40,954 nt of DNA from Enhygromyxa salina (GTDB lineage: Bacteria > Myxococcota_A > Polyangia > Nannocystales > Nannocystaceae). The position numbers and the translations under genes were made by a program. The stretch lies in NCBI RefSeq assembly GCF_002994635.1, contig NZ_PVNL01000020.1, positions 1 to 40,954 of the forward strand, read 5' to 3'. The notes under the pieces are model-generated. The model was not told the origin of the DNA, did no database searches, and saw nothing but the letters and a program-made list of their open reading frames with translations. Shown here piece by piece: positions 24,311 through 33,420 of this stretch; the first letter of the stretch is position 1; the number at the start of each line of letters is the position of its first letter.

Positions 24311-24562
24311 TTGGGTCACTAGAGTAGCGATGGTCCGCTCGCTCGACCACAACGTGCGAGCCTACCCACCTGTGCGAGTTTTTCGCTGGGGACACGACAT
24401 ATCGCCGCACCCGCTGGCCGAAACGCTGCAGTTGCGGGGCAAGTGACGACAAAGGGCATCGGGGCAGAACGCATCACCCGGTTTGATCACGAGCGATCAT
24501 TGATGACATTATCGAGGCGGCCAGGGGTCCCGTCGTGATTCGGGCCTATACTGGGAGCGCTG

Positions 24563-27500
24563 ATGGTGATCGCCACCCAATCGCAGCGGGCGTCGGTGCC
24601 CGCTGGCCGCTCACACGACAAACCCGATGGCAGGACCCGAACCGGCGCGGCGGCGGATTCAGAAGAGATCGGCGCGACGATCCTCTCGGTCGGTGCGCAG
24701 GTCAATCGCTATCGCATCATCGAAGTGATCGGGACCGGCGGCATTGGGGTCGTGTACGCAGCCTTTGACGACGCGCTCGGTCGCAAGGTCGCCCTCAAGC
24801 TGCTGCGGCCCAACTCCCGGAGCCCCCGAAGGCTCGAGCGTCGCCGCGGCCGGCTGATCCGCGAGGCCCAGGCGCTCGCGCGGCTGTCTCATCCCAACGT
24901 CGTGCCGGTCTATGAGGTCGGAATGTTCGAGGATCGCGTGTTCCTGGCGATGGAGTACATCGAGGGCGCGACCATGCGACGCTGGCTGCGTCGTGCCCCG
25001 CGCAGCGCGACCGAGATCCTCGACAAGTACATGCAGGCTGGGCGCGGGCTGGCGGCCGCGCACCAGGCCGACATCGTCCACCGCGACTTCAAGCCGGACA
25101 ACGTGCTGGTGGGCATCGACGAGCGCGTGCGTGTGCTCGACTTCGGGCTGGCCGCGCCAGTCCCCGAGGCCCTCGCAACCGGCCGCTACGCGACGCTCGG
25201 CTCGCACGATCAGATCACCGCAGACATCCCGACCATGGCTGCGACGTCGGTGACCGAGTCGGCGGCGGAGTCGGTGACGCCGCTGAGCTCGCTGCCCTCG
25301 CTGACCACCGCCCACGGCAAGGTCATGGGCACGCCGGCCTACATGGCCCCAGAGCAAGCGCGCGGCGAGGCAATTGACGCCCGCGCAGATCAGTACAGCT
25401 TCTGCATCGCGCTGTGGGAGGCGCTGTTCGGCCAGCGCCCCAACGCGCCGGCCACGGTGACCAGCGCGGTCCGCCCGCAGCGGCGCAAGCCGGGCCGGGA
25501 CCCGAGCGGCGGCGACGTCTCCGCGTCGGTTCGGCGCGCGCTCGAGCGAGGTCTGAGCGCGGCGCCCGAAGACCGCTTTCCCAACATGGACAGCCTGCTC
25601 GCGGCGCTGTCTGGGCGGCCCTCGAGCTGGTCCCCGAGTTGGCCCCGGGCGGCGCTCGCAGGCGGGCTGCTGGCCGTTGGCGGGCTGTTGGCCGTGCTGA
25701 TGAGCGCGCTGTCCCCCGACGACGCGCAGCTGTGCCCGCGCGAGGACCAGGCGCTCGCGGGCGTGTGGGATCAGAGCGTGCGCGAGCAAGTCCACGCGCG
25801 CTTCGGCCGAGTCGATCGGCCCCACGCCAGCTCGACCCGCAGCACGATCGAGCGCGAGCTGGATCGTTGGTCGGCCCGCTGGCTCGAGGCCCGTGTCGAC
25901 GCCTGCGAAGACACCAAGGTTCGCCGCGAGCAATCGCCAGTCCTGCTCGACGTGCGCATGGCGTGCCTCGACCGCCAACGCAACGCGCTCGCGGCCGTGA
26001 CCACGAGCCTCGCGGGTGACTCGCTGGGTCCAGACACCGCGGGTGCTGTCGCTGCGTTGGGGGCCGGACAGCACGCAGATCAGCTGCTCGAAGGTGCGCT
26101 CGCGGCCGTGCTGCAGCTGCCCGCGCCCGAGCGCTGCGCGGGCTCCGTGCTGATCAGCGGCGGCGCCTTGATGTACGAGGATCCCAGCCAAGACGATCTG
26201 CTCGAGCAGCAACGCCAGCAGCTCGCCCGAGCCCGCAGCCTGCGTGACATCGGCGACCACGAGCGAGCGCTCGCGCTCGTCGACGCCGCCCAAGCCCAGG
26301 TTCAGCGCACCCCCGAAGGGCGCGCGAGCTCACAGCCGCTGCTCGCCGAGGTCGCGCTCTTGCGGGGGCAGATCCTCGCCGCGTCCGGCGACCTCACGGG
26401 CGCTGCGCACGACCTGCGGCGCGCGGTGTTGCTGGCCCAGACCAGCGCCCACGACACGGTCGGCGTCGAAGCCTGCGCAGCGCTCACGGATCTTCTCGTC
26501 GAGCTCGGTCAGCCAGACGCAGCGCAGGACTGGTACCAGCTCGGACACGCGACCCTCGCCCGGATCGGCGGAGATCCCTACCTCGAGGCGGCGTTGCGCT
26601 TCGCTGGCGCGCGGCTGGCCGTCGCCCGCGGCGACCTCCGGCTGGCGCTCGCGGATCAGCAACGGGTGCTCGAGATCCGCGAGCAACTCCACGGTCGCGA
26701 CCACGTCGCGGTCGCCAGGGTCCTCGTCGAGCTGGCCGCGATCCAGACCCAGCTGCAGCGCTACCCCCAGGCACAGGCGGACATCGAGCGCGCGCTCGAG
26801 ATCACCACCGCCGAGCTCGGCCTCACCCACCCCGAAGTCGGGCTCGTCAACGTGGGCTACGCCACGCTCGAGCGGGCCCGCGGGGCTGACCGGGAGGCCC
26901 TGTCCAGGCAGCTCGACGCACTGGCGATCTTCGAGCTCGCCCACGGTCGGGTCCACCCCCGCGTGGCCACGACCTACGCCGCGATCTCGGCGACGCAGCT
27001 GGCCCTGGGCGAGCCAGCGCAGGCCCTCGACCAGCTTCAGATCGCCCGAGCGATCATGGTCGAGCTCGTCGGTTCCGCGGAGCTGCTCGGTCCTGCGGAG
27101 CTGCTCGCCCCTGCGGAGCTGCTCGGTCCTGCGGAGCTGCTCGCCCCTGCGGAGCTGCTCGCCCCGATCCTGGTCGACCTGGGTCATCTGCTGCACCTCC
27201 TCGGCCGCGACGACGAGGCCCTGGCCGAGCTCGACACGGCCGAGCAGATCGCGACCGCGTCCACGGCCAGCGGCGCCTCGCGTGCGCACGCACGAGTGTT
27301 GATGACGCGGGCCGATCTCCACGTCGACGGCGGCCGCTACCAGGACGCGCTCGTCGACTACCACCTGGCGCTGGCGATGTCGTCGCGCGAACCCACGCCC
27401 GATCCGGCTCGCGTGGCTTTTTTGCAGGGCGCGATCGCCAGCGTCGAGCTGCACCTCGCTCAAAACGAACTCGAGCTCGAGTCCGCGCTCACCCACCAAC

Positions 27501-27868
27501 GCGACGCCCTGTCCCTGCGCGAAGCGGCGCTCGGCGACGACGACCCGCAGCTGGCCCTGAACTGGATCTGGATCGGCGTCAGCCTCATCGAGCTCGAGCG
27601 CTTCGCCGACGCCGAGCAACCCCTGACTCACGCGCTCGAGCTGCTCGACCGGCCGGGAGAGCTCGCGTGGGAGGCGTCTGCGCGGGCGTCACGACTGCGG
27701 GGTCGCGCCCACCTGGCGCTCGCCCGGCTCACATGGATGCAGCCCGGCCAGCAGCCGCGGGCCCGCGAGCTGGGCCGCGCGGCGCAGACCGAGCTCGAGC
27801 GCGCGGGTCCCCCGGCCGCGCGCGAGCTGGCTGCCGCTCGCTCGTGGCTGCGCGCGCACGGTGACTAG
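24563..27868 (+). CDS. Large Hanks-type Ser/Thr kinase with membrane anchor and TPR-like sensor region
   Basis: A 1101-aa protein. Kinase domain is at residues 48-355: glycine loop VIGTGGIGVVYAA, Lys79 in VALKLL, HRDFKPDN (Asp175), DFG at 193-195 and GTPAYMAPEQ. A Ser/Thr-rich insertion of about 50 residues (ATLGSHDQITADIPTMAATS onwards) lies between DFG and APE, unusually long for an activation segment. One membrane helix is at about 362-383 (AALAGGLLAVGGLLAVLM). The remaining 700 residues are extracytoplasmic helical repeats of TPR type (for example ALALVDAAQAQVQRTPEGR, HVAVARVLVELAAIQTQLQR, DDEALAELDTAEQIATAS), interrupted by a tandem repeat at 837-866. GGGAG five bases before the ATG supports this start. 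Such kinases are expanded in myxobacteria. The ligand and substrates are unknown. Confidence 0.93.
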   Translation: MVIATQSQRASVPAGRSHDKPDGRTRTGAAADSEEIGATILSVGAQVNRYRIIEVIGTGGIGVVYAAFDDALGRKVALKLLRPNSRSPRRLERRRGRLIREAQALARLSHPNVVPVYEVGMFEDRVFLAMEYIEGATMRRWLRRAPRSATEILDKYMQAGRGLAAAHQADIVHRDFKPDNVLVGIDERVRVLDFGLAAPVPEALATGRYATLGSHDQITADIPTMAATSVTESAAESVTPLSSLPSLTTAHGKVMGTPAYMAPEQARGEAIDARADQYSFCIALWEALFGQRPNAPATVTSAVRPQRRKPGRDPSGGDVSASVRRALERGLSAAPEDRFPNMDSLLAALSGRPSSWSPSWPRAALAGGLLAVGGLLAVLMSALSPDDAQLCPREDQALAGVWDQSVREQVHARFGRVDRPHASSTRSTIERELDRWSARWLEARVDACEDTKVRREQSPVLLDVRMACLDRQRNALAAVTTSLAGDSLGPDTAGAVAALGAGQHADQLLEGALAAVLQLPAPERCAGSVLISGGALMYEDPSQDDLLEQQRQQLARARSLRDIGDHERALALVDAAQAQVQRTPEGRASSQPLLAEVALLRGQILAASGDLTGAAHDLRRAVLLAQTSAHDTVGVEACAALTDLLVELGQPDAAQDWYQLGHATLARIGGDPYLEAALRFAGARLAVARGDLRLALADQQRVLEIREQLHGRDHVAVARVLVELAAIQTQLQRYPQAQADIERALEITTAELGLTHPEVGLVNVGYATLERARGADREALSRQLDALAIFELAHGRVHPRVATTYAAISATQLALGEPAQALDQLQIARAIMVELVGSAELLGPAELLAPAELLGPAELLAPAELLAPILVDLGHLLHLLGRDDEALAELDTAEQIATASTASGASRAHARVLMTRADLHVDGGRYQDALVDYHLALAMSSREPTPDPARVAFLQGAIASVELHLAQNELELESALTHQRDALSLREAALGDDDPQLALNWIWIGVSLIELERFADAEQPLTHALELLDRPGELAWEASARASRLRGRAHLALARLTWMQPGQQPRARELGRAAQTELERAGPPAARELAAARSWLRAHGD
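27071..27160 (+). repeat. Five tandem 18-bp coding repeats within the TPR region
   Basis: Five 18-bp units encode (G/A)(S/P)AELL. Units 2-5 alternate strictly GGTCCTGCGGAGCTGCTC and GCCCCTGCGGAGCTGCTC, so a 36-bp double unit was duplicated. The frame is preserved. Confidence 0.95.
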
Positions 27869-27878
27869 CCGCGGCGAG

Positions 27879-28709
27879 TCAGGGTGTTCGAGTCCAGGAC
27901 CCGCGCAGGTACGCCCGGTCGGGCGTGCGCACCGACTCGTTGAGGCTCACGCCGACCGGCTGCACGGCCAGGAAGAACCCCAACGCCGCGCCCGCGCCGA
28001 GCATCGAGACCCAGTCGAACAGCGGTGGCCAGGTGGCAGCCAGCGTGCACGCGGCCGCGATCACGATCTCGCCGACGATGAACGAGACAATGATCCAGCA
28101 CTTGCGAGCCAGCCAGCGGCGCGGATCGATCGCCGAGATCAGCAGTCCGCCCGCGAGCCCGGGCTCGACCTGCCAACGATCGGCGTGGGTCCAGCGGCCG
28201 GCGATCCACACAGGCTGGCCCTCGACCAGCTCGACCTCGACGCGGCGGGGGTAGCCCTTGGCCCGGCGGGCTTGCGGCTCGGCCTCGGTGATCTGCGCGC
28301 TCGAGCTCGGCGCCGCGGCGGCTGCCCGCGCGGCGAGATCCGGCCAGACCCCCGCGGCATCCGTCGCCACGAGCTCGACGCGAACGCCATCAGCGAGCTC
28401 GATCTCGCCGCCGTGGAGCTCACTGCGGTGCGCGGCGTCGCTGAAGTACAGCTTGCCGTCGCCCTTGCCGCGCCCGACCTGCTCGACGACGTTGGATGCC
28501 AGCGCGCCCGCAGGTCCGTCGCCGCGAACCACGGTCGCGCGCAGCAGACCGACCCAGGCTTCGCGTGGGCTGGTCAGCGGCCGCAGCGATCGGCGCAGTC
28601 GGGCGAGCTCGATCAGGTCCTGACCCGCAGCCGCGGCGATCAGCAGCACGTGGATCCAAAACACCGCCAGCGCGAGCGCGGCCATGATCGGGCGAGCGAG
28701 TTCGAGCAC
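27879..28709 (-). CDS. Membrane protein of unknown function
   Basis: A 276-aa protein. It has one N-terminal membrane helix (residues 8-29, IMAALALAVFWIHVLLIAAA), a soluble region of about 170 residues, and two C-terminal helices (about 205-225 and 232-252). The segment VELVEGQPVWIAGRWTHADR followed by LAGGLLISAIDPRRWLAR vaguely resembles the GIDE-type domain of membrane proteins (an extracytoplasmic beta domain), but this is only a pattern impression. The GTG at 28709 lies 4 bp after the stop codon of the desaturase gene, indicating a shared transcript. It is convergent with the large kinase, 10 bp away. Confidence 0.68.
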   Translation of the reverse strand: MLELARPIMAALALAVFWIHVLLIAAAAGQDLIELARLRRSLRPLTSPREAWVGLLRATVVRGDGPAGALASNVVEQVGRGKGDGKLYFSDAAHRSELHGGEIELADGVRVELVATDAAGVWPDLAARAAAAAPSSSAQITEAEPQARRAKGYPRRVEVELVEGQPVWIAGRWTHADRWQVEPGLAGGLLISAIDPRRWLARKCWIIVSFIVGEIVIAAACTLAATWPPLFDWVSMLGAGAALGFFLAVQPVGVSLNESVRTPDRAYLRGSWTRTP

Positions 28710-28713
28710 TGGG

Positions 28714-29691
28714 TCAGCTCACCGCCAGCGTCGACTCGGCCAGCGCGGTGTCGTCGGCTTCGGCGCGCCGCTGGGCGCGAGGTGCGAGGCTGCGATCATC
28801 GCCAGAGGGAATGGGCCCATGACCCTCGATCGCGGGCCGCAGCGGACGCAGCAGGTAGGTCCGCAGCAGGTACCAGACCATGCTGCGCTCATCGAGGCGC
28901 GGATCCATGCGCGGCACGACCTCGCGCTGATGCGCGGGGGCGAGCTCGGACCAGTGCATGCCCGCGCGGTTGTGGTGGATCGTGTGATAGCCGTTGTTGC
29001 ACATGATCCAGTTGAAGCCGCGGCCCACGAAGTTGCGCGAGTGATTCCACTCGCTGTGGACCTGCGCGCCGTCGTGCTGGATCAGGTTGATCCGCAGGAT
29101 GCAGCGGGCGCCGTAGAGCTGCGGGATGACCACGAAGAACAGCGCGGTCCAAAAGTCGATCACGAACAGCAGCCCGGTCAGGCCAAACGCGAACGCGGTC
29201 TCGAGCCGGTACTGGTTGACGAAGCTGGGATGGCGGCTGCTCGCGGCCCAGCGCTGGACCCCGGCGAAGGTCCGCGGCCCGGCGACGTTGGGGAAGTGCA
29301 GCAAGTTGAGCAGGTTCCAGCGGAACCGAACGTGGTCGGGCGCCGCCCAGTCGAGATCGCCGTCGTCGTCGAAGTGGTGGTGGACCAGGTTGTGGGCCGG
29401 GATGTTGGCCGAGGCCGGATACAGCGCACCAAAGCTGAGGATCGCGCGCCACACCAGGTTGAGCCGCTTGCTGTGAAACACGCCCTGGTGCATGTGGTTG
29501 TGGATCACCACCGAGTTGAGAAAGCTGAAGTAGCAGGCGCCCGCGAACACGAGCACGTTGCGAGCCGCGGGCACGAAGAACATCGCCCCGAGCAGGCCCC
29601 AGTAGACCGCGACGATCCCGATCTGCCGCCACTCTTCGCGGCGCCGGACCAAGAAGGTCCCGGGACTCGCTGCGATCTCGCTGGCCGCCAC
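28714..29691 (-). CDS. Membrane fatty-acid desaturase / hydroxylase-type di-iron enzyme
   Basis: A 325-aa integral membrane oxygenase. Three histidine boxes: HNHMH (about residue 64-68), HNLVHHH (about 98-104) and GYHTIHHNRAGMHW (about 233-246) supply the di-iron ligands. There are about four hydrophobic segments (VAVYWGLLGAMFFVP, VLVFAGACYFSFL, AFGLTGLLFVIDFWTALFF). The acidic Asp-rich DDDGDLDWAAPDH after box 2 is typical of desaturases. Starts with GTG at 29691. Length is normal for the FA_desaturase family. Substrate and regiospecificity cannot be read. It is divergent from a second desaturase, with 161 bp between starts. Confidence 0.88.
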   Translation of the reverse strand: MAASEIAASPGTFLVRRREEWRQIGIVAVYWGLLGAMFFVPAARNVLVFAGACYFSFLNSVVIHNHMHQGVFHSKRLNLVWRAILSFGALYPASANIPAHNLVHHHFDDDGDLDWAAPDHVRFRWNLLNLLHFPNVAGPRTFAGVQRWAASSRHPSFVNQYRLETAFAFGLTGLLFVIDFWTALFFVVIPQLYGARCILRINLIQHDGAQVHSEWNHSRNFVGRGFNWIMCNNGYHTIHHNRAGMHWSELAPAHQREVVPRMDPRLDERSMVWYLLRTYLLRPLRPAIEGHGPIPSGDDRSLAPRAQRRAEADDTALAESTLAVS

Positions 29692-29852
29692 GATCGGGAC
29701 TTATCAGATCCGCGAGCATGGCCGCGGGCCTGGAACGGGGTGTGGGAGCGAGCCAGCTCACGATCTGTCAGACGCGGCCGGGTGAACTGGTGCCAATGTG
29801 TGGGCGCTGTCGACGGGTGTGGACCGCTGTGATATCCAGGTCAGAGGATCCC

Positions 29853-30707
29853 GTGACCGCATTCGCCGCAGCTCTCACCACGCAGCCCTCGGTCCGCTTC
29901 CGCCAGCGACGCGCGTTCTATCAGCTCTACGACGGCGCCTATCTGGTGATGACCTCGCTGGTGTTGGCGCTGATGCTGAGCGTTGGCTGGCAGGGCGCCG
30001 TGCGGGAGTTTCATTGGTGGTACGTGCTGCTGCTGCCGCTCGCGATCCAGGCGCAGATCCTGTGCAGTGTGTTCATCCACAATTGCAGCCACGGCAACTT
30101 CCCCAAGCCGATCAACCGGCTCGTCGGTGAGCTGTGCGGGATCGTGGTGCTCACCCGCTACGCGAGCTGGGAGATCATCCACCGTCGCCACCACAAGTAC
30201 TCCGACGACGTCGAGCAGGATCCCCACCCGATCACCCCCGACGCGCCGGGCTACTGGGCGTTCCTGCGCCAGACGATCGTCAACGTCGAGGTCCAACTGC
30301 AGCGGCAGTTCTTCGAGCTGCACGGCGGCGACACCCCGGACAATCGTCGCTTCGAGCGGCGTCGGGCCTACACCAGCTACGCCACCAACCTGGTGCTGAT
30401 CGCCTGCTGGTACGTGCTGCTCGGGCCGATCGGGTTCTTTTTCTTCTTCGTGCCGGCCTCGATAATCGGGTTCTTTCACCTGATCCACTTCAACTGGTCG
30501 ACCCACAACGCGGCCAAGCCGGACCAGGGCTTCTTCCCGGTCAACCTCGACCACGGGTACTACTGGCTCGGCAACCGGATCTGGTTCGGCATCTACTATC
30601 ACGGGTACCACCACAAGCAGGCCAACCTGTTCAACCCGATGCGCTACGAGGCCCACCAGCAGGCCCGCGCGGCCCGGTTGGCGGGGCCAGCAACGTCGGC
30701 GGACTAG
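29853..30707 (+). CDS. Second membrane fatty-acid desaturase
   Basis: A 284-aa enzyme from the GTG at 29853, preceded by AGAGGA six bases upstream. The frame is open to 29718, but that N-terminus is not desaturase-like. Histidine boxes: HNCSHGNF, HRRHHKYSDDVEQD and YYHGYHHKQANLFNP. It has about four membrane segments (including GPIGFFFFFVPASIIGFF). It differs clearly from the divergent neighbour in box spacing and sequence, so the two are not recent duplicates. Its last 77 bp overlap the end of the convergent MFS gene. Confidence 0.87.
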   Translation: MTAFAAALTTQPSVRFRQRRAFYQLYDGAYLVMTSLVLALMLSVGWQGAVREFHWWYVLLLPLAIQAQILCSVFIHNCSHGNFPKPINRLVGELCGIVVLTRYASWEIIHRRHHKYSDDVEQDPHPITPDAPGYWAFLRQTIVNVEVQLQRQFFELHGGDTPDNRRFERRRAYTSYATNLVLIACWYVLLGPIGFFFFFVPASIIGFFHLIHFNWSTHNAAKPDQGFFPVNLDHGYYWLGNRIWFGIYYHGYHHKQANLFNPMRYEAHQQARAARLAGPATSAD

Positions 30708-31902
30708 CTGGCTCGGCGCGGCGCAACAGCCACGCGGCCACCAGCCCGGCGAGTCCAAACCCGATCGCCAGGGCCAACATCACGTCGTGTTGACCGCGCT
30801 GGTCGACCGCCCAGCCGACGGCCGGGCCGACAGCCAGGAACCCGAGCCGGAACACCATGCTGCGCAGCGAGATGAAGCCGGCGCGGTCGCGGCTCGGCAC
30901 CAGGCGCTGCTCACGATGGCTGAGCACCGGGTGCTGCAGCCCGCGCATGGCCGTGAGGCAGTAGTAGAACCCCACGCCCCACAGCGTGTGGACCAGGCCG
31001 AGCCCGAGGTAGCCCGCGACCAGCAGCCCCGTGCAGACCGCGGTGATCAGCGCGGCCGAGCGCGAGCCAAACAGGCGATGGCTCAGCAGCGCCGCGATCG
31101 CGACCAAGAAGTTGGCGATCGCCCACATCGGGCCGAGCCAGGGCTCCGGCATCCCAGCACCCACCGCGTACAGCTGGATCGTCCACACGGGCACGAACGA
31201 GGCCAGCCCAAGCACGATCGTGGCAACGAACACGGCGCGCAGCTCCGGGTTGTCGCGGGCCACGTGGCGCAGCATCGACTTGATCTGCGCCACGCTGTCA
31301 CCAAACCCCGGGCGCTCGCGGGTCGGCTCGACCAACGCGAGCGCGAGGACCAGACCGACCGCCGAGGCCAGCCCCTGGGCCAAGAATGGCAAGTGCACGG
31401 CGATCGCAAACAACAGGCCAGCAACCAGGGCCGCGCTGCCCTCGGCGAGCTGGCCCCAGAAGGTCTGGCGGCCCGACCAGCGCGCGAACTCCTGCTCGCG
31501 TCCGTCGGCGATCAGGGTCTCGTAGAGCAGCGCCGAGTCACAGCCCGAGATCATCGCCATGCCCACGCCCAGCAGCAGCTCGGCGGTCGCTACTTGGGCC
31601 CAGCTCGTCGCGTAGCCGTAGATCGGCCACGCGATCGTCCACAGCACGAACGCGATGATCAGACAGCGGCGGTAGCCGATCCGATCGGCGAGGTAGCCCG
31701 AGGGAAACTCGAACACCAGCATGGCGACGCCGAACACGCCCTGCAGCAACATGATCTCCGTGACGCCGAAGTCGACCTGGCGAACCAGGAACACCGACAG
31801 GATCGCCATCGGGAACAGCGCCATCTGCATGGCCCGCAGCCCACACAGCAGCGCCAGGTTGCGCTGCAGACGAGGGTCGCGTCCGCCGCCATCCACGGTC
31901 AC
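30631..31902 (-). CDS. Major facilitator superfamily transporter
   Basis: A 423-aa protein with about 12 membrane segments. The MFS signature between helices 2 and 3 is present as GYLADRIGYRRCL. Other segments include VAMLVFEFPSGYLAD and IWTIAWPIYGYATS-like helices. The C-terminal 30 residues (Pro/Gly-rich, ending GPAGGPRSASG) are encoded by DNA antisense to the end of the desaturase gene. The substrate is unknown; position between a desaturase and a P450 suggests a lipid or hydrophobic compound, which is inference. A GTG start at 31902 or a second GTG at 31896 is possible. It is divergent from the P450. Confidence 0.85.
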   Translation of the reverse strand: MTVDGGGRDPRLQRNLALLCGLRAMQMALFPMAILSVFLVRQVDFGVTEIMLLQGVFGVAMLVFEFPSGYLADRIGYRRCLIIAFVLWTIAWPIYGYATSWAQVATAELLLGVGMAMISGCDSALLYETLIADGREQEFARWSGRQTFWGQLAEGSAALVAGLLFAIAVHLPFLAQGLASAVGLVLALALVEPTRERPGFGDSVAQIKSMLRHVARDNPELRAVFVATIVLGLASFVPVWTIQLYAVGAGMPEPWLGPMWAIANFLVAIAALLSHRLFGSRSAALITAVCTGLLVAGYLGLGLVHTLWGVGFYYCLTAMRGLQHPVLSHREQRLVPSRDRAGFISLRSMVFRLGFLAVGPAVGWAVDQRGQHDVMLALAIGFGLAGLVAAWLLRRAEPASPPTLLAPPTGPRGPAGGPRSASG

Positions 31903-31993
31903 CCGCGCAGACTAATCCTGGATCGACCGCCGAGCCGCACGGTTGCGCATGTGTTTTTGTACTGTCCCAAAGATCATGGCGTGGTAGAACAAC

Positions 31994-32012
31994 GTGGGGC
32001 AATTTTCCCCAC
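31994..32012. promoter_or_regulatory. Inverted repeat upstream of the P450, possible operator
   Basis: GTGGGG and CCCCAC arms flank CAATTTT, between the divergent MFS and P450 genes. It lies 12-30 bp before the preferred P450 ATG (32024), a position suited to a repressor site, but no regulator gene is nearby. Confidence 0.25.
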
Positions 32013-32023
32013 AAGATCCCGGC

Positions 32024-33409
32024 ATGCACGCAAACCGACCCACGGCCGCCCTCGAGAAGACCAAGCCAGTTCCTCGCCTGGGTGGCCTTCCTCGGGTCCA
32101 GGGTAACTCTCCGATCGGTGTGGTCGGCGAGCTGCTGCGCGACCAGTATGCGGCGCTGCGTCGCTGGCAGCGTGAGTATGGCGGGGTGTTCCAGCTCCAG
32201 ATCGGGCCCGGGTCTTTCGTGGTCGCAGCCGACGCCAACGCGGCGTCGGAGATGCTGATCGAGCGCGGTCACGTGTTCATGCGGCAAGGGCCGCTCTACA
32301 CCCCGATGAAGCCGCTGTTCGGCGACAACAGCATGCTGTCGTCCGAGGGCCCGACCTGGCGGAGCCGACGTCACGCCGCGCAGCCGCAGTTTCGTCAGCG
32401 CGCGGTCGCGGCCATGGCCGAGCGGGTTCACGGCTCGATCGAGCAGGTCCTGCGAGAGCTCCGCGCGGGCCCGTGCGACGTCTATCGGTATAGCGGACGG
32501 CTGAGCATGAGCGTGGCGCTGTCGGTCATGTTCGGCCATGGGCTCGCCCGCCCCGAATTCGAGCGGATCGGCACGGCGATCGACTACGCGATCGGCCAGA
32601 TCGCCCTGGGTTGGGTGGCGGGTCGCCTGCCCCGCTGGCTGCCGATGCCCGGGCGCCGCCGGCTTCGGCGCGAGCTCGCGGTCATCGACGACCTGATCTA
32701 CGCGCTCGTCGTCGAGCGGACGCGCAGCGGTGAGTTTGGCGATGATCTGTTCGGGATGCTGCTGCACATGCAGGACATGCCCGACGGCGCGGGGCTCAGC
32801 ACCACCGACATCCGCAACGAGAGCGTCGCGCTGATGGTCGCCGGCTACGAGACCACGGCCAACGCGATCGCCTGGGCGCTGTACGAGCTGGCCCGTGATC
32901 GCGCGCTGCTCGAGCTCGTCCGCGCCGAGGCCGACGCGAACCTGGGCGCGGGCGCCTCGCTCGCCAACCCCAAGGCGCTCGCGTTCACGCGCAAGGTGTT
33001 CCTGGAGTCGCTGCGCATGTACCCCAGCGGGATCTGGCTGCCCCGCAACGCCGCGGTCGACGGCGAGCTCGGCGGCTACCCGATCGCGGCCGGGACCGCG
33101 GTGCTGTGCTCGCCGTACCTGGTTCACCACGATCCCCACGCGTGGACCGACCCCGAGCGGTTCGACCCCGAGCGCTTCGCCGAGGGATCGGATCAGCCCC
33201 GTGCCCGCCACGCGTACATGCCGTTTGGGCTCGGCCAGCACATGTGCATTGGCCAGCACCTCGCCATGCTCGAGGGCACGCTGGCGCTCGCGCGGCTGGT
33301 CCAGCGCTGGGATCTCGCGCCGATCCCCGGCCGCGAGCCAACCATGAGGATCTCCACGACGATGAGCACCAAGGACGGCATCTGGCTGCAGCTGTCGCCG
33401 CGCGAGTAA
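32024..33409 (+). CDS. Cytochrome P450
   Basis: A 461-aa heme monooxygenase. The I-helix oxygen-activation motif AGYETT is at about residues 274-279, the K-helix ESLR at 328-331, and the heme-ligand loop PFGLGQHMCIG has Cys408. Length and the N-terminal proline-rich PRLGGLPRVQGN resemble bacterial CYPs of the CYP110/CYP4-like type that act on long-chain substrates, without a membrane anchor. It is not CYP51, since the sterol-demethylase heme-loop motif is absent. The ATG at 32024 is chosen because the alternative GTG at 31994 lies inside an inverted repeat. No ferredoxin or ferredoxin reductase is encoded nearby. It lies 11 bp before the LRR gene and may be cotranscribed with it. Confidence 0.93.
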   Translation: MHANRPTAALEKTKPVPRLGGLPRVQGNSPIGVVGELLRDQYAALRRWQREYGGVFQLQIGPGSFVVAADANAASEMLIERGHVFMRQGPLYTPMKPLFGDNSMLSSEGPTWRSRRHAAQPQFRQRAVAAMAERVHGSIEQVLRELRAGPCDVYRYSGRLSMSVALSVMFGHGLARPEFERIGTAIDYAIGQIALGWVAGRLPRWLPMPGRRRLRRELAVIDDLIYALVVERTRSGEFGDDLFGMLLHMQDMPDGAGLSTTDIRNESVALMVAGYETTANAIAWALYELARDRALLELVRAEADANLGAGASLANPKALAFTRKVFLESLRMYPSGIWLPRNAAVDGELGGYPIAAGTAVLCSPYLVHHDPHAWTDPERFDPERFAEGSDQPRARHAYMPFGLGQHMCIGQHLAMLEGTLALARLVQRWDLAPIPGREPTMRISTTMSTKDGIWLQLSPRE

Positions 33410-33420
33410 GCTCCGCAGGT

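Noticed and set aside
24547..24552. TATACT as a -10 box implying a nearly leaderless kinase mRNA
   Set aside because: No -35 partner at 16-19 bp, and a good GGGAG ribosome-binding site lies between it and the ATG, so a leaderless mRNA is unlikely.
27879..33409. Sterol biosynthesis locus, since some Nannocystis make sterols
   Set aside because: No squalene epoxidase, oxidosqualene cyclase or CYP51 signature is present; the P450 lacks the CYP51 heme-loop motif.
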